64,000 bases of DNA from Hawksworthiomyces lignivorus (Eukaryota > Ascomycota > Sordariomycetes > Ophiostomatales > Ophiostomataceae): assembly GCA_002917075.1 (NCBI GenBank), contig NTMA01000012.1, positions 62,001-126,000 of the forward strand, written 5' to 3'. Position numbers and translations under genes: made by a program. The first letter of the stretch is position 1; the number at the start of each line of letters is the position of its first letter. Below the pieces are notes generated by a model. It had not been told where the DNA came from, made no database searches, and was given only the letters and a program-made list of their open reading frames with translations. Positions 36,325 through 48,676 of this stretch are shown here, piece after piece.

Positions 36325-39300
36325 TGTAGAGGATGCCACGGTAAGAAGAGAGCGCAAGCACTAGTCCAAACTCGACAAAGCATTTCTTAGATACTTCAGG
36401 CATAATTCGATTTTTTAGGTCGAGTGATACCAAAGCCTTTCGGAAAAGAGCCACACTTCAAAGAGGGCAGAGTTCTGTGATCTGACCAAATTCGCTGTGG
36501 GTTTTGCAATGTGCCATATAAAAGGTATACCTTGTCATCACACTTTCCTACGTGCCCTCATTATTTCCACCCGCCTCTTACAAGCATGCGACGTAAGAGT
36601 GGCAAAATTGCGCCAAAAGCAAAATGAAGAGAGACCAGCAGGTATAGGTCAGGTGGTGAAGCTAATTTTTTCTTGTTCTTGGCCTGTTATGCAAGTGGGA
36701 GACTCTGGATCTAAAGGTCATGGGTGAAGGAGGGGTGGTATGGCACCTTGTATTTACATCTGCACCTCGTTAAAGTACCACATGTGCAGCCTTGTTTGGA
36801 TAGCCCGGTGGTGATTGGTAATAAAGTGGTAAGTGAATGTAGGCACTTTGCCTCTGGGGCAGAAGACACCGAATCACACCGAAAAAATATCGAGATCGTC
36901 CGCGCTGTCGAAAAAAGGTGGGAAAGACGAAGAAAAGAAATTCTCGTATATCAAGGGAAGATGGAAAACACAAACAAGGTCAGTACAACGTCATCCAGGA
37001 TGGAAGGCGCGAAGGAAAGGTGATAGATAAGTGTCGCTCTCTATCAACATCTTCTACACTGGAACACCACACAAAAAAGTGAGACAAGATGAAAACAGTC
37101 CACGATGTCTGTATATCGCTCAAGTATGTCGGGGTTGCAATATTTTTGTTAGCGAGCTGGGGGAGAAGGAGACGAGAACAGTCTTTCGGATACTCATCGT
37201 GGATGATATACGGCTTGCTATTCCGGAGTTTGCGCTCTTCACTTTACGCTAACTATCATCTTCCCGTGGATAGCAGGTAGTCCGACAGACTGGTTACTGG
37301 GACTGCCCTTACTCTCTAATTTATTTGATCTTGTTACGAGTTGGGTCCTATCTTCCATCACATTTTATGCATCACACCCGAGACGGCCGCTCAGGTATTG
37401 GCTACTTCTGGGAGATCCCCGGTATCATTGTGATAAATTTTTTCTCGCTTCAGAGGCAAGAGAGAGTTCACTGCATCAATTCGCAGTGATTGGGATGCCA
37501 GGAGACTGTAACCCCTTGTCCCTAGCAGCGCCACATTCGGCGTTCTTCTGTTGGCGTCCAGAGTACTGGAGGCTTTTGTTGGAGTATCCTTACCTCGATT
37601 ATCCAGGCATCAGCAAATCCAATTCTGCGGTAAGCTCCAATGTGACGAGACAAGGGTCGGCCGCATATTCGGCGTTGTGTGCCACATGGTACACCAATGC
37701 GCCCTGCTCCGATGAAATCGTTATAGCTTCACCTTTATACACAGATTTACGAAGGTGAGAATTCCAACTGCGAATCAAAAAGCTTACGTAGCCCTTCTTC
37801 CTCGACTCTAATCAAACAGCTACTTTAGAACCGTATAAGACTTTGATGGTAATCTATACAAGACAAATGATGAGGATCACAAGGAGATGATGGTTTTTCT
37901 GTTTATCTTGTTTGGGATGTCCCTTTTAAGATTCCTTTGGTGCTGTTGCTTCGATATTTGACTCCCCATCATATCTCAAAGAATCTCACGTCATACCAAA
38001 AGCAAACACCCGCTTTGCAAAACAGCCCGAGAATAAACACATTGTGTTTTCTTACAAACCAAATGATGAGACGAACTCAACACGGCGCTGCTTGTGTGAT
38101 GTGGTTGCATTCCTCTGCAGGAAGGGCCTAGCGGAGTGTAAGAAACTACCGGTCTTACATGTCCAGAGCAAACAGAACAGACACCACAACAAAATGTATC
38201 TTTTAGCACAACCTTTCTAGATGTGACAAATATCTTATCCCATTGACTAGCGAAAACGTGACTTTATGCAGAGATTGAAGAAGACTGATGAAGATTGTCA
38301 TGTAGTGTGCCTTTAGGGAAATTAGAGCGCTCAGGTCGTATCGTGAGCCATACAGAGCAACTAAAATTTCAGAATATTCTGGCCTTCACCTAATGCGGAA
38401 GAGGCAAAGCTGAAGAAGTGGAGCGATTGGCGAATGGCAGACAGCCGTTCATGCATGACGGAGCATAGGCTGCCACAAGGGGAAATGGGTGTCCCCGAAG
38501 CGTTAGGTGAAAGAGCTGAACAGACGGAATTGGTAAATCTGACCTGTTGTGAGAAATAATTGGTGGCAGAGCTGGGCATATCTAGACATTCGGTCGCTAG
38601 AAGACGTGCTCTGACAAAGCACAATCTCACATAATAGGAAATACTAGTTCCAGATCTTTTCCTTAATTGGCATTGCTCTCCTCCTGGAGACCAGCTGAGC
38701 AAGAAAAAGAAATCACAACTGAATAACAAATCAACGTCCCACTTTCTCGGTGGTGTTTACTGCTGCACCTTGTCACCTACTTGGTTCGGACAAGTGCCAC
38801 TCTTCCTGTGCTCTTCGTCAGTCTCCATTGTCAACAAGAATCTGAGGTATCAAGACTATATCGCAATCCACCCTTCTACTCAAAATAGCTACATGTGCTT
38901 CTATATGAACGCATCGGTGCTCTTCTTTGCCCTGTAAATTTCATCCCACCCTTCTCTCTCTATGTCTTCTAATTACTATGTACCTACAAAACGGGATAAA
39001 AGCAAAGAGCGTCAAGGACCTGGCCATTTGGAAAGGTATTAGCAGATGTCTCCATTCCTCTTTCGTTTTTCTGGTTTCCTCCATTTCCGCACTTGCCGAC
39101 TCTATAAGGTTCACTTGTAAGTGCCCGCAGTGGGTTTGATCTCCGCTGCAGGACCTAGGTTTCGCTATGTTTTGACATTGTCAAAGGAATCAAAGCTCTA
39201 TTAAACAAGAAGCAAACTCGAGATGCTCACGCAAACCTAAATGGGAACAATGCATAGCGGCACAAAATTACATTATCGCTTGATGTGCTTTGGCAATCCC

Positions 39301-40012
39301 GAGCCAACATTTGTTCATTATATTTTTCATCCCGCCCCATCTCTCCGTTTCTATTGCTCATGATGCATTTTAAACATGTAACCCACTAGCATATGAATGC
39401 TTGGCGTGTCTGTATATTTTTCACGAGTGTGTATGTCTGCTTTGTTCCATTGTTATTGAAACGCAGGGCCTCGATTTCCCGTGTCTAGGAGATAAAAAGT
39501 AGGATACGTATCTTCGAGGGATTTTGGCACACTTTCCTGTCCTAACTGTTTATACGCCCAACTTCTGGACGTCTTGCTTGTCAATGTGTCTTCGGTTCAT
39601 ACAAAACAACTCTTGTGAGCTAAGTGCATACTTAGAGACTTTGACGTCGGAGTGGCTTGAAAGCCAATCGCCTTGAAAGCCGGTCGGCTTGAGAGATTTC
39701 AATGAAATTCTATTGGGCGTCTCGCACAAATGCGTCCGCAGCCCTATGCCTTGTTTCGACCCTTCTCGTATCGCTGATCTATGTGCATGCAATTGTCTAC
39801 TATGAGCTGGGTGCGTGCGTGGATCATTGCCCGAACTCTAGGCCCAGGAGATTTCTTTTTCATTAATTCACTCAAAAATCCATCCACATGCGATTTGCGA
39901 TTGAATATAACACCTAGAGTGTCGTTATCACTTGCTTTTTCCTGGAGATGTGATGCCGACTCCTGTATTCCTTTCCCCAGCCGTGTCTTTTGTTGTGGTT
40001 GCTGCGCCTTAA

Positions 40013-40381
40013 CTAGTTCCCTACCATTTTACCTTTCTGTCTGTGCTTTTTGTATTCTAGTACTCTTTTGGGTACCTCTTCAATTAAAGCTTCCTGAATG
40101 GTCAGTTTAGCTCTGTCAAGCTTCAGCTGAGCAGCTTGATGTTTGATAGCTGGCGGCTCAATAGGATACCGAGCAAAAACACACGTAACTGGGCAATTAG
40201 TTTCTTTGCATATTGCACAGGTGGTTCCCTGGTGCATCTTCATAGAATTGATTTCTTCTTTCAACGCAAGATTCAAGACGACGTAGTCAAACGTGCTAAG
40301 CCCCTGTAAGGAAGCTGAGTTTGAGCTTGCTTTTTTTCTATCTCTAAAATCATCAAATTCATTGCACAGCATCCGAGTCAT
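40013..40381 (-). pseudogene. Coding-like fragment with Cys-rich segment
   Basis: An ATG-started frame of 122 residues containing LSTFDYVVLNLALKEEINSM, a Cys-rich piece (CAICKETNCPVTC) and a basic, Leu/Glu-rich tail (VPKRVLEYKKHRQKGKMV). The composition is more protein-like than that of its neighbours. The arrangement vaguely recalls the C-terminal tail of pogo/Fot1-type transposases, but this is a guess. It could be a relic or an exon of an unresolved gene. Confidence 0.25.
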
Positions 40382-41082
40382 GTAAGGGATGAGGTTTTCT
40401 TCTTCTTTTTCCCGGGAGCATCTAATTTATTCAGTGAATTTTGTCAAAATGTCAATTCTTCACTGCCATGGGCTTAAAAAGGAGCAATTCGTAATGCAAT
40501 CCCGCTGCTATTACTCTGCATGTACCTTCCACGAGATGAGAGATAGGAGGGAGGTTCGTGCACGCTTCGTATTTGCCCCAGGTGCAGGAAGATGGAACGA
40601 AAATGTGCTTTGCAAAGCGCGGAGCAGAAATGCAGTGAGAAATAAAAATAACCCGACGAGGATGTACGGAGTTGCGCAGATTAGAGCATGCCTGAACCAT
40701 CCACCCCGCAATGACAAGAAGACAGTCGGCGATCATAACCCTCGTCTGACAGGGTCGGTGACCACAGGGGTCTATGTGGTGTGGCTCTGCGCCTCTTCTT
40801 CCCAATAGTGCTTGCGCTCCGTACGTGTAGTTATGTAGTACTCCGTACTTACATAGTACAAAATTTCATGGCAAACTTCTAAAAGAACCACTTCGTATAC
40901 ACACTCGGAGAGCTACCCCAAATGCAGTATTATTCCGTTTAGGTTTCAAGAGAATGAAACTAGACAAGGGCTTCGGGAATCGGGACCTTGAGATAGGCCA
41001 CCTCAGCATTGCTCCGTATGTATGTCGTACTCTCTTCGAATATAATTTACTACTACGGAGTCCTACTTTAAATTGTTACTGC

Positions 41083-41268
41083 TTAGCCCCTGTCTGCGCC
41101 TGTATGTAGGACGTAGTCATACCCCGTACTGGCAATTAATACTCCTGTTCCTATCTGTAGCCTCTTCTCCACAGTTTTGTGCGATCGGCTAGCTCGATCC
41201 CTTTCAAGCTGGGCTTTTTGATCTTCAGCGGAGAGTTTTAGTACATAAGTTCTCGTACTAGTTGACAA
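41083..41268 (-). pseudogene. Coding-like fragment, charged helix
   Basis: A short open frame (no ATG at its start) with KLSAEDQKAQLERDRASRSH followed by KTVEKRLQIGTG, strongly helix-like and charged. It lies about 0.7 kb upstream, on the same strand, of the Cys-rich fragment at 40013-40381, so the two may be parts of one decayed gene or mobile element. No family is recognised. Confidence 0.2.
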
Positions 41269-42620
41269 CCCAGGATGAAGGCCTGACCATAAAAAGAAAT
41301 AGTTTGCGGATCATCATTGACTACATATGAAATGGACCGTGGCCTAGCAAGGCCTATAATTACAGTTTAGCCAGCAAGGCAAGAGCTATGAATAGCTGAA
41401 AGCTGATTACGTATATTCTAAGTTTTGGCTAGAATTCTGTCTGTGTTTATTTGATTCCAAGTCTCTTGAGTTAGTGCTTTACGGATTGAAGAGCTTCTGG
41501 CGCATACTTAGCACGTGGTGCAGTCAGCGAAATACAGTCAAGATTGGTAGGACGCAAGTGTTGGAAATATAGAACAATAATTCGTTTGTTCGTGGAGGAA
41601 GCAAATTAAAAGCATCTCTTGATGCGCTATTGAAGTTGGTTATTGTGCGGCCTATAAACTAGGTAAATTATTGTGGCTAAACTGCTATCTGCTAACTAAA
41701 ATGTATTTTGGTAGCCAAGCCCTAATCAGTAGTAAGGGGAAGGGAGTGTTCGTCTTTCCACCAAGTCTCGTACTGTTTAGCATTTTCTAGATTTTGCTGC
41801 AGGGATACAAGCCCTCAATTCTGTATTCATTCCAAAACAATCGGAGAGACTATACAAGCGCCAAGTCCTGCTAAACCTTTCAATAAGGGTTTAATGAGGT
41901 AGCAGAATGGCGAAATGTGTAAATAAAAGCACTACCTTTTTCTAGTCACACTTTTAAGCATGTTGCACCTGTGACTCGTAGTTACTCTCATAATATCTTG
42001 GCTCTCCATGCTCCCAGAAATCTGTCATGCACGTCGCCCGTTTCAGAACTTTGACTTACAGCGCCCTGTGCTCCGTGTTACTCAGTGTGTCCCTTCTGTG
42101 TTTTTTCTAATATTCCTCACGTTCTTTAAAGCGGATCGCCTTCAAAACAAGAATGATAACTTTATTTCCCCTTTGGTTTTGGAAACTTCTTGGAAGTCGT
42201 TGATTATGCTGCCCATTTTCTTCTAATAACTAGCGTTGCTCTTTTATGCTCATCATTCAGTCTAAAAACACGGATTGGTTACACTATATCGCGAATAGAG
42301 CGTGCTGATGTTGGTACGGCATCTATACAAGCCTACATATTATTTACGTGGTGCATCGAGTAACATATACTCTCATACGATCTCTCACGCTGTTCACCCT
42401 TTGTTTTATTGGATAAGCGCCGTCAACCAACGCACAGATACATCCAATGTGAGTTGGCGCACCTTGTAACTAGCATGCCCAGCTCTGCAGCTGGTAGCAA
42501 TTCTACGATTGCTCTAAAACTCCCATTGTTGATGTGCACACCACCAAAACGCAGGTATGGCAACATAATTGTTGAATGGGAGGTACAATGAGCAGTAATC
42601 CAATCTATCAAAATATAGTA

Positions 42621-42644
42621 GGGGGGGGGGGGGGGGGGGGGGGG
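42621..42644 (+). repeat. Poly-G run of 24
   Basis: Twenty-four consecutive G on the plus strand, preceded by TATAGTA and followed by CATCAATAAG. This is by far the longest G run in the window. The true length in the genome may differ because such runs are hard to sequence. Confidence 0.9.
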
Positions 42645-45600
42645 CATCAATAAGAAAAAGATACGGGATGAGCAATAAGGAAAGGGAGGATCTTGGACCG
42701 AGACTACGTAGACTGAAGGAGGATTTTCTTGCCCTTTGTACGCTCTCCTTCGCCCGTGAGGCACTATCCGTAGATTATAAGTCATTTGTTCAATCCTCTC
42801 TGCATGAAGTAGAAGTTGCCCAAATGGACGGCGAGTAGCACGAAATGAGAAGACGGCACCCATTGCATTAGCAACGATAGGACAATGCTTCTCTGACTTT
42901 ACAAAGCTGCACCTTTCCTGTACTTCAAACAGACTGAATCTCGTTCATGCAGGGGAGGCAATGCGAGATTATGGGGGAGCATGCTACATACGACGTACAA
43001 AGCAATACACTCTCAATCTCAAATCGTAAGGCTCTGTGCGTCTTTTTCCTTTTTATGTATATGTGCATTAACCCTCCTTGCATACCTAAAATTGCTGTTT
43101 GTACATCTTCGCCTTTTTTCTTTGGGGTTTCCTATCATTTGTTTTTGGTATATTTCTTGCTCTTCCTGCTTGGCCACTGCTCTGTCTATCTCGTGCAATA
43201 TATTGTTTTGCAAGAAGAATCTGATTATTTGTATAAGAGTTTGTTGCTGAGGTCCTCGTTCAACGCATCTTATGCCGCACTATGTGGCTGGCAAAGGAAT
43301 TAGATCTATTCCATGCTGGAAAATGATATTCACACAGATCCTTCTCAGGGGACTATCATATCACCTGGTCTCGCGGCCAACGCCTTCTTCTGTGTTTTCT
43401 CGTACATACTAGTTTGTTTTCATTGTCCATTAGAGATAAATGGTACTGTATATATATGTAGTTCCGTCAGGATTATTACTTAGTTGTTAGTATGCTGGCG
43501 GCCATGGGAGATTGTTTCATATTATGCCTACACTATTCTTTAGGCCATTTTATCCTCCGCCCAAAGGGCAGTTGACTACTTCTTTTTAAAATTCTTTCAG
43601 AAACCACTAGCGGTGATTTTAGCTGCGACGGACTGTGGTGATCGGTAAGAAGCGAACTCAATCTACTCCCTCAGACACTAAGACACAACACTATTCCAGC
43701 ATGAAACGGCGAATTTCAGCGGCCATTTAAAAGCTGAATGGTAATAACAGTCGCAGGTGGGAAGAAGCGCCCACATGGTAGAGACATCATATGAATTGAC
43801 CAGGTATGGGCTAGTCACTTTCCATATACGGCCTGAACTCTGGAATCATCAAAGCTACGCGTCAATATAAAGAGATTAAGAAGGGCATTAGCGAAATAGA
43901 AGTGGGCGAAATATATTTCAGCAATGTAGTCGTAGGAGAGAAAAAAGCAGCCATTGTACTAGGGCATTTCGTTATTCTTGATACAAACTAAGCCATGTGG
44001 TATTACACAGGTAGGATCCAAAGCTATCAAGCATACCTTTCTGTCCCGTTTGTACGCCTCGTCATTAAAGCACACTAATTGCCCTTGTAAATCGTCGTGC
44101 AGGATCTGCTGCAAGGTACCAGACGGCAGGTTAGGGGGAAAGAGAGAGAAAAGGTCGATTATCAGAGAATCAACAAATCAGAGTGTAGTAAGAGGCAAAC
44201 ACCAAGACCCAGAGTTTTGGCGCAAACTTAACTATGTCTTTTTCGACCGTTTGTACAATTGTTGTCTTCTCGCTCTCTCATGCTTACAAAATTATTCTCC
44301 TCCCAGCCTCTTCTGAGATCACAAAATCGTATTTGTTTCAAGGCGCTTCAAGTACTATTTTGAATTGAAACACGCCCTAGCTCACGTCAGATTTGATAGC
44401 ATTGGCGTCTTGAAGGATAATCAATAAAGATACGGGGGTACACAGTGCACGGTCTCTGCACCACTACTTTCCACCGTCGCTGGATAGAGACAACAGTGCT
44501 GTGTGTAACTGGTTGTTTCTGAAGGCAAGTTGGTTGATCGAAAGTAATGAAGGGTTCGCAAGTAGAATGGGAAGAAAGGTGAGGATCCGGCTGTGTGAGA
44601 GCCTCTTTAACCCAGTTTCGACTCTCAACTACTCCGTACGTCCAAAACGACGGTCATTTTCTGACAAAACAGTGTGTATGCACGCTACAAGTCGCAGGAG
44701 GCCAGTTTTGAAATCTTTGCATGGGGTACTCCGTACACCCGCTAAAATAAGGCTACCTGCGCATTCTACAGTATAGCTGCCCTTAGATAAGCTAAGAAGC
44801 ACGCCATTAGAAATTGCTTGCCCAAGACTGTATTATCCCTCACCATACAGTGAAATTGTGTGGCTACCTGAGCTGAAGTAGAAAGTCCGCCGAAAGAAAG
44901 GAAGACAGCCACATCAAAGTAGTTTCAAAAAAATAATAGTTTGATGCTGTCTATACATTGTTAAGTGTGAGCTACGTCGTCATGGTCTCGCAGACGGCAA
45001 TGTTTTGAAATACGTCAGATGAACAAATAGATACGAACTTGAAGTCGGTAGGATTGAGACATGCAAGGAGCCAATGATGCTCTCTTGTTTTCTCTAGTGC
45101 CTTTGCCACACACAATCACAACCCCGATAGCCGAACCGTTGCGAACCAAGGGACGCAGAAATATGAAAGGAAGCTCGGAGAGTGCAAGAGGAAATAAGGA
45201 AAAGCGATAAAGTCAGATTAGTGACCCCCATTTCGCAAACTCAAAGTGTACGGAGGTTTGGGTGCAGACTCGGCATAGTTGTGTGGAGCAGGAAGTGTAC
45301 AGAGAATTAGACCAACCCCTAGATAAGCAAGGGAGTTACATCGTCAGGTAAAAACATGCTCCGTATAACTATAGAAGTGCTCACCAGTATTACATGCTCA
45401 CCTAGAACTTACGAGGATTTTGTAATCAACCCTTTTAAGGAGTCGCTATTGTCCAAAGTTGAGGAAACCTCGGCTCGATGTTGAGAAGCGTCGATTTGCC
45501 GTGTGAATCTAGCTACTACGTCATGATAGTAGCTGAGGAATATTTTAGTAGGTACTTTAATGGTGCCTCCCCCTTTTCCATGCGGCATTCCGAAAACGGC

Positions 45601-48000
45601 AATCCAAATGGTATTTGGGGGTTTATTGGATGTTTTATTCTCGCTGTCGCCTCTCATCCCACCTCTGTCAGGAAAATAGTAAGAGAAGAAAGTCACGAAT
45701 GCCGACTAACTTTAAAATAAAAGGCAGAAGTGCGACACTGTATCATCTTGTGATGAAATAAAACAAATGCATCCCAGAGAGAAAGTCGATCATATCATTA
45801 TAATATTCTTCTGTAGCTCCCCGTGACGACGGTTTTCTGTTTCGTTTTGTCAAAATACAGTGGCAACACCGATAGAGCAGAAAAAAAAAAAGGACTGAGA
45901 TAGCTGGAGTGGGGGTGCAAAAAGAAAGGGGGAAAGGAAAAAAGGCTCTCCCTGTGTGAGGAAAGAAAGAATACTCCGGACAGAGCTGAATTCTGCAGCC
46001 CGTATTCCCTACCCCCGTCGCCATTAAAAGAGACGTCATCTTCACTGTAATTTTGCGATGTGACGCTGGAGTTGTGAACTGAAATTCAGGTCAATTTTAA
46101 CGAAGAAATCGTTCGAGTTGTCGGGTTATTTGCCTGTCTGCTCTGTTGTGGAACAAAAAATTCACAAATGGGAAGATACGTGCGTAGGATACTAGTTCCC
46201 AGGGACACTAGCTAGACTGGCATTGACAGAAATGTTTTTCTACTTCCCCTTGAGGGCAGAACCACTTTCCCTTGCGTGTTACAGCATATTTTCTGACAAG
46301 TCACGAGGGACTAAGCCTAGCAGCCGTTGAACGCGTTTTCGTAGCTTTCTTTTTTCCTTCTTCCTATGTGCCAACCATCTGACAAAGAGACAAAAGAAAT
46401 TACGATGCAAAACAAAATACTTTCACCATTAGCTCAATAATTCACTTCGAGCATACCCTGCCCGTAAACTCCTGTATACAAAGAAGGCAGTTGTTATATC
46501 CACTGCAAATTGGAGAAGACAAATCCCCGTTTCAGTTAGGAAAGTCGGTTAAAATTTTCAGAAGGTCCTATCGTCTCCCACACAGCTCGTGCCGCTTTGG
46601 CCTAGTATATTTTTCAACCTCGAACGATGTCGATAGCAAGATGAGGTCATCTTTGCATTCATTTATGTCTGAAATTGCGGCCTCGCCAAGGCGGTCGAAG
46701 AGATCGAAAAAGGCGTTTCGCTTACCTCAACCTGGATGCTTCGGAAGAAACGTCTCTGGCCTTCCAAGACAACAACGGCGATAACTCTTGTTTGTTCTCC
46801 TTGCCACTTGACTGATCGTCTCTCCACATCAAACATAGGAAAATGCAACTCAGAACTCTTAACGCTCAAATGCATTTTTGCTTTTTATAAGAATGGAGCT
46901 TTGATAGGTCCCCTGGTGGATTAAATTGCTCCAACCATGTTGTCCTTTCTTCATGGTCGTTCATCCACCCATTGTGGTGCAGCTCTAACTAATGCTTCCG
47001 CTTTGTGCATAGCATAGAGATGGTACTTCGTGCTCTAGCAAGGCACTATACTCTTTGTGTTTCCTTGCAACGGTGTATGCATTGTGAAACTGCTCCTCCA
47101 GGACAGTCTGTCTGTGTGATGCGTATTCTCAATACTGAGTACGGTGTACACATTCAAACTGCTTATGACAAAATGAAAGAATATTGTAATTTGAAATGGC
47201 AAAATCCGGTCCTCTTTAATACCCCCACCCACTTTCAGCACACGAGTACATACATGCACATGTGCTAGAGCAACGTACCCTCTTGCTTCTCTTTAAAATT
47301 TATCTATTTAACTTCGTTTGGAAACAGAGTCTTCTTTTTAGTTAGCCGCGATAACCACCCTAGGTTGCGTTGTATCGTTTGTGGATAAGCATGGGAGTTG
47401 ACCATTTTGACAAATCACCCCGCAGGCCTTTCGTCTTCATCATTGGTCAAATTAAAGAAAATGGTCGATCTTTCTTCGACAGACCCACTTTATTTCGCCT
47501 TCCTCTCGCTCTTTCACTGGTCTTCCCTACAAGATTCTAGCTACGGAGTTGATGGATGCTCCCTGTTCCCGTTCGGCTCCCCTCTTTTTTCTCTCACTAA
47601 AAACCTGGGGAATGTAGCATTCTCTTCATTGACTCTCCACTAGTGTATGTACACGTACTTGTACTCGTAGTCGCTAGCTTGTTCTATTGGCACAATGAGT
47701 AGTGTCGAAGTTTATCTTGTAGACAAATTGAGTATTCATGTGGAAAGAAAAGTTTGGGGGCTGGTCGGAAGATGCTGTCATGGGATTTCATTTACATTCA
47801 TGCTAGTCCTCAGATCTTCGCCTATTTTCGATTCTTATCAATAGTTTATATCGAAATGCATGCTACCAATTTCACTTTCTTCTTAACTGGTCTAGCTTTC
47901 GGGCGATCCATTCCTGAGATTGGTCCCTAGAGAAAGCCCCTCTCTACGAGCGAGAAGAGTAAAAAGGGTGAAAGCTAAGCTAGTAAAAGAAGCAAGGTTA

Positions 48001-48042
48001 AGAAATCTAAAACATATATTTATTTTTTATGTTAAGATTTCT
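48001..48042. repeat. Imperfect hairpin
   Basis: Left arm 48001-48015 and right arm 48029-48042 are near-perfect inverted repeats (AGAAATCT...ACAT against ATGT...AGATTTCT) around an AT-rich loop of about 13 nt. It could be a structured RNA element, a terminator-like feature or chance in AT-rich DNA. Confidence 0.4.
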
Positions 48043-48624
48043 GCCTAGGACAGCACATATCAAGTCGACAGTTGGGGGTTTTTTAGCTTTTGAATGCGCG
48101 ACTTAAGGCACCTGCTTTGCATTTTATTGCTCGATTCAGCTGAACATGAGATACTGCATCTGTTGGAAAAACGAAGCAACCGCAGCTCCCGTCTAGTGTT
48201 GGGTACTTACATGCCTCACAATAGAAATGTCCTAAAAGCGACTATCTCTTTCCTGAAACTCCGCGCGGGCCGTAAAAGTGGAGTCCGATGTTTGTCGGTG
48301 CTACACCTCGGAAAAGCATGTGTACGCCTTTACATGGTCGGAGAGAAGACATTCTTGCAAAACGACAGGTTAGGAGTCAAAAGGTGCAGTTAAAAGCTAA
48401 TGCGGACACATGACGGGTGGTAAATAAAAGAAGCATTGCAGCGAGAGAGAGAATTTACCATATGCCATTTGCATACGCGTACGTTGTACCTAGCCCCGAA
48501 GACTCGTACTTTCGAATAATTTTCAGGTTTCGATGACCCACCCTCCCTTATCTACCTGTCTGGCTGACAAAAAAAAATATAAAAGCTTCAACCGCTCTGA
48601 ATATCTAGGGAAATCTGCACGGAA

Positions 48625-48676
48625 ACAAAATAAAATAAAATAAAAAAAATAAAAAATAAAATAAAAAAATAAAAAT
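48625..48676 (+). repeat. AAAAT-type microsatellite
   Basis: An A-rich tract with T at intervals of mostly 5-9 bases (TAAAATAAAATAAAAAAAAT and similar), an imperfect (A)nT microsatellite. Confidence 0.8.

Noticed and set aside
38091..38150. tRNA-like reading (frame ending LHSSAGRA)
   Set aside because: No acceptor stem or TTCGA-type T-loop could be found around it.
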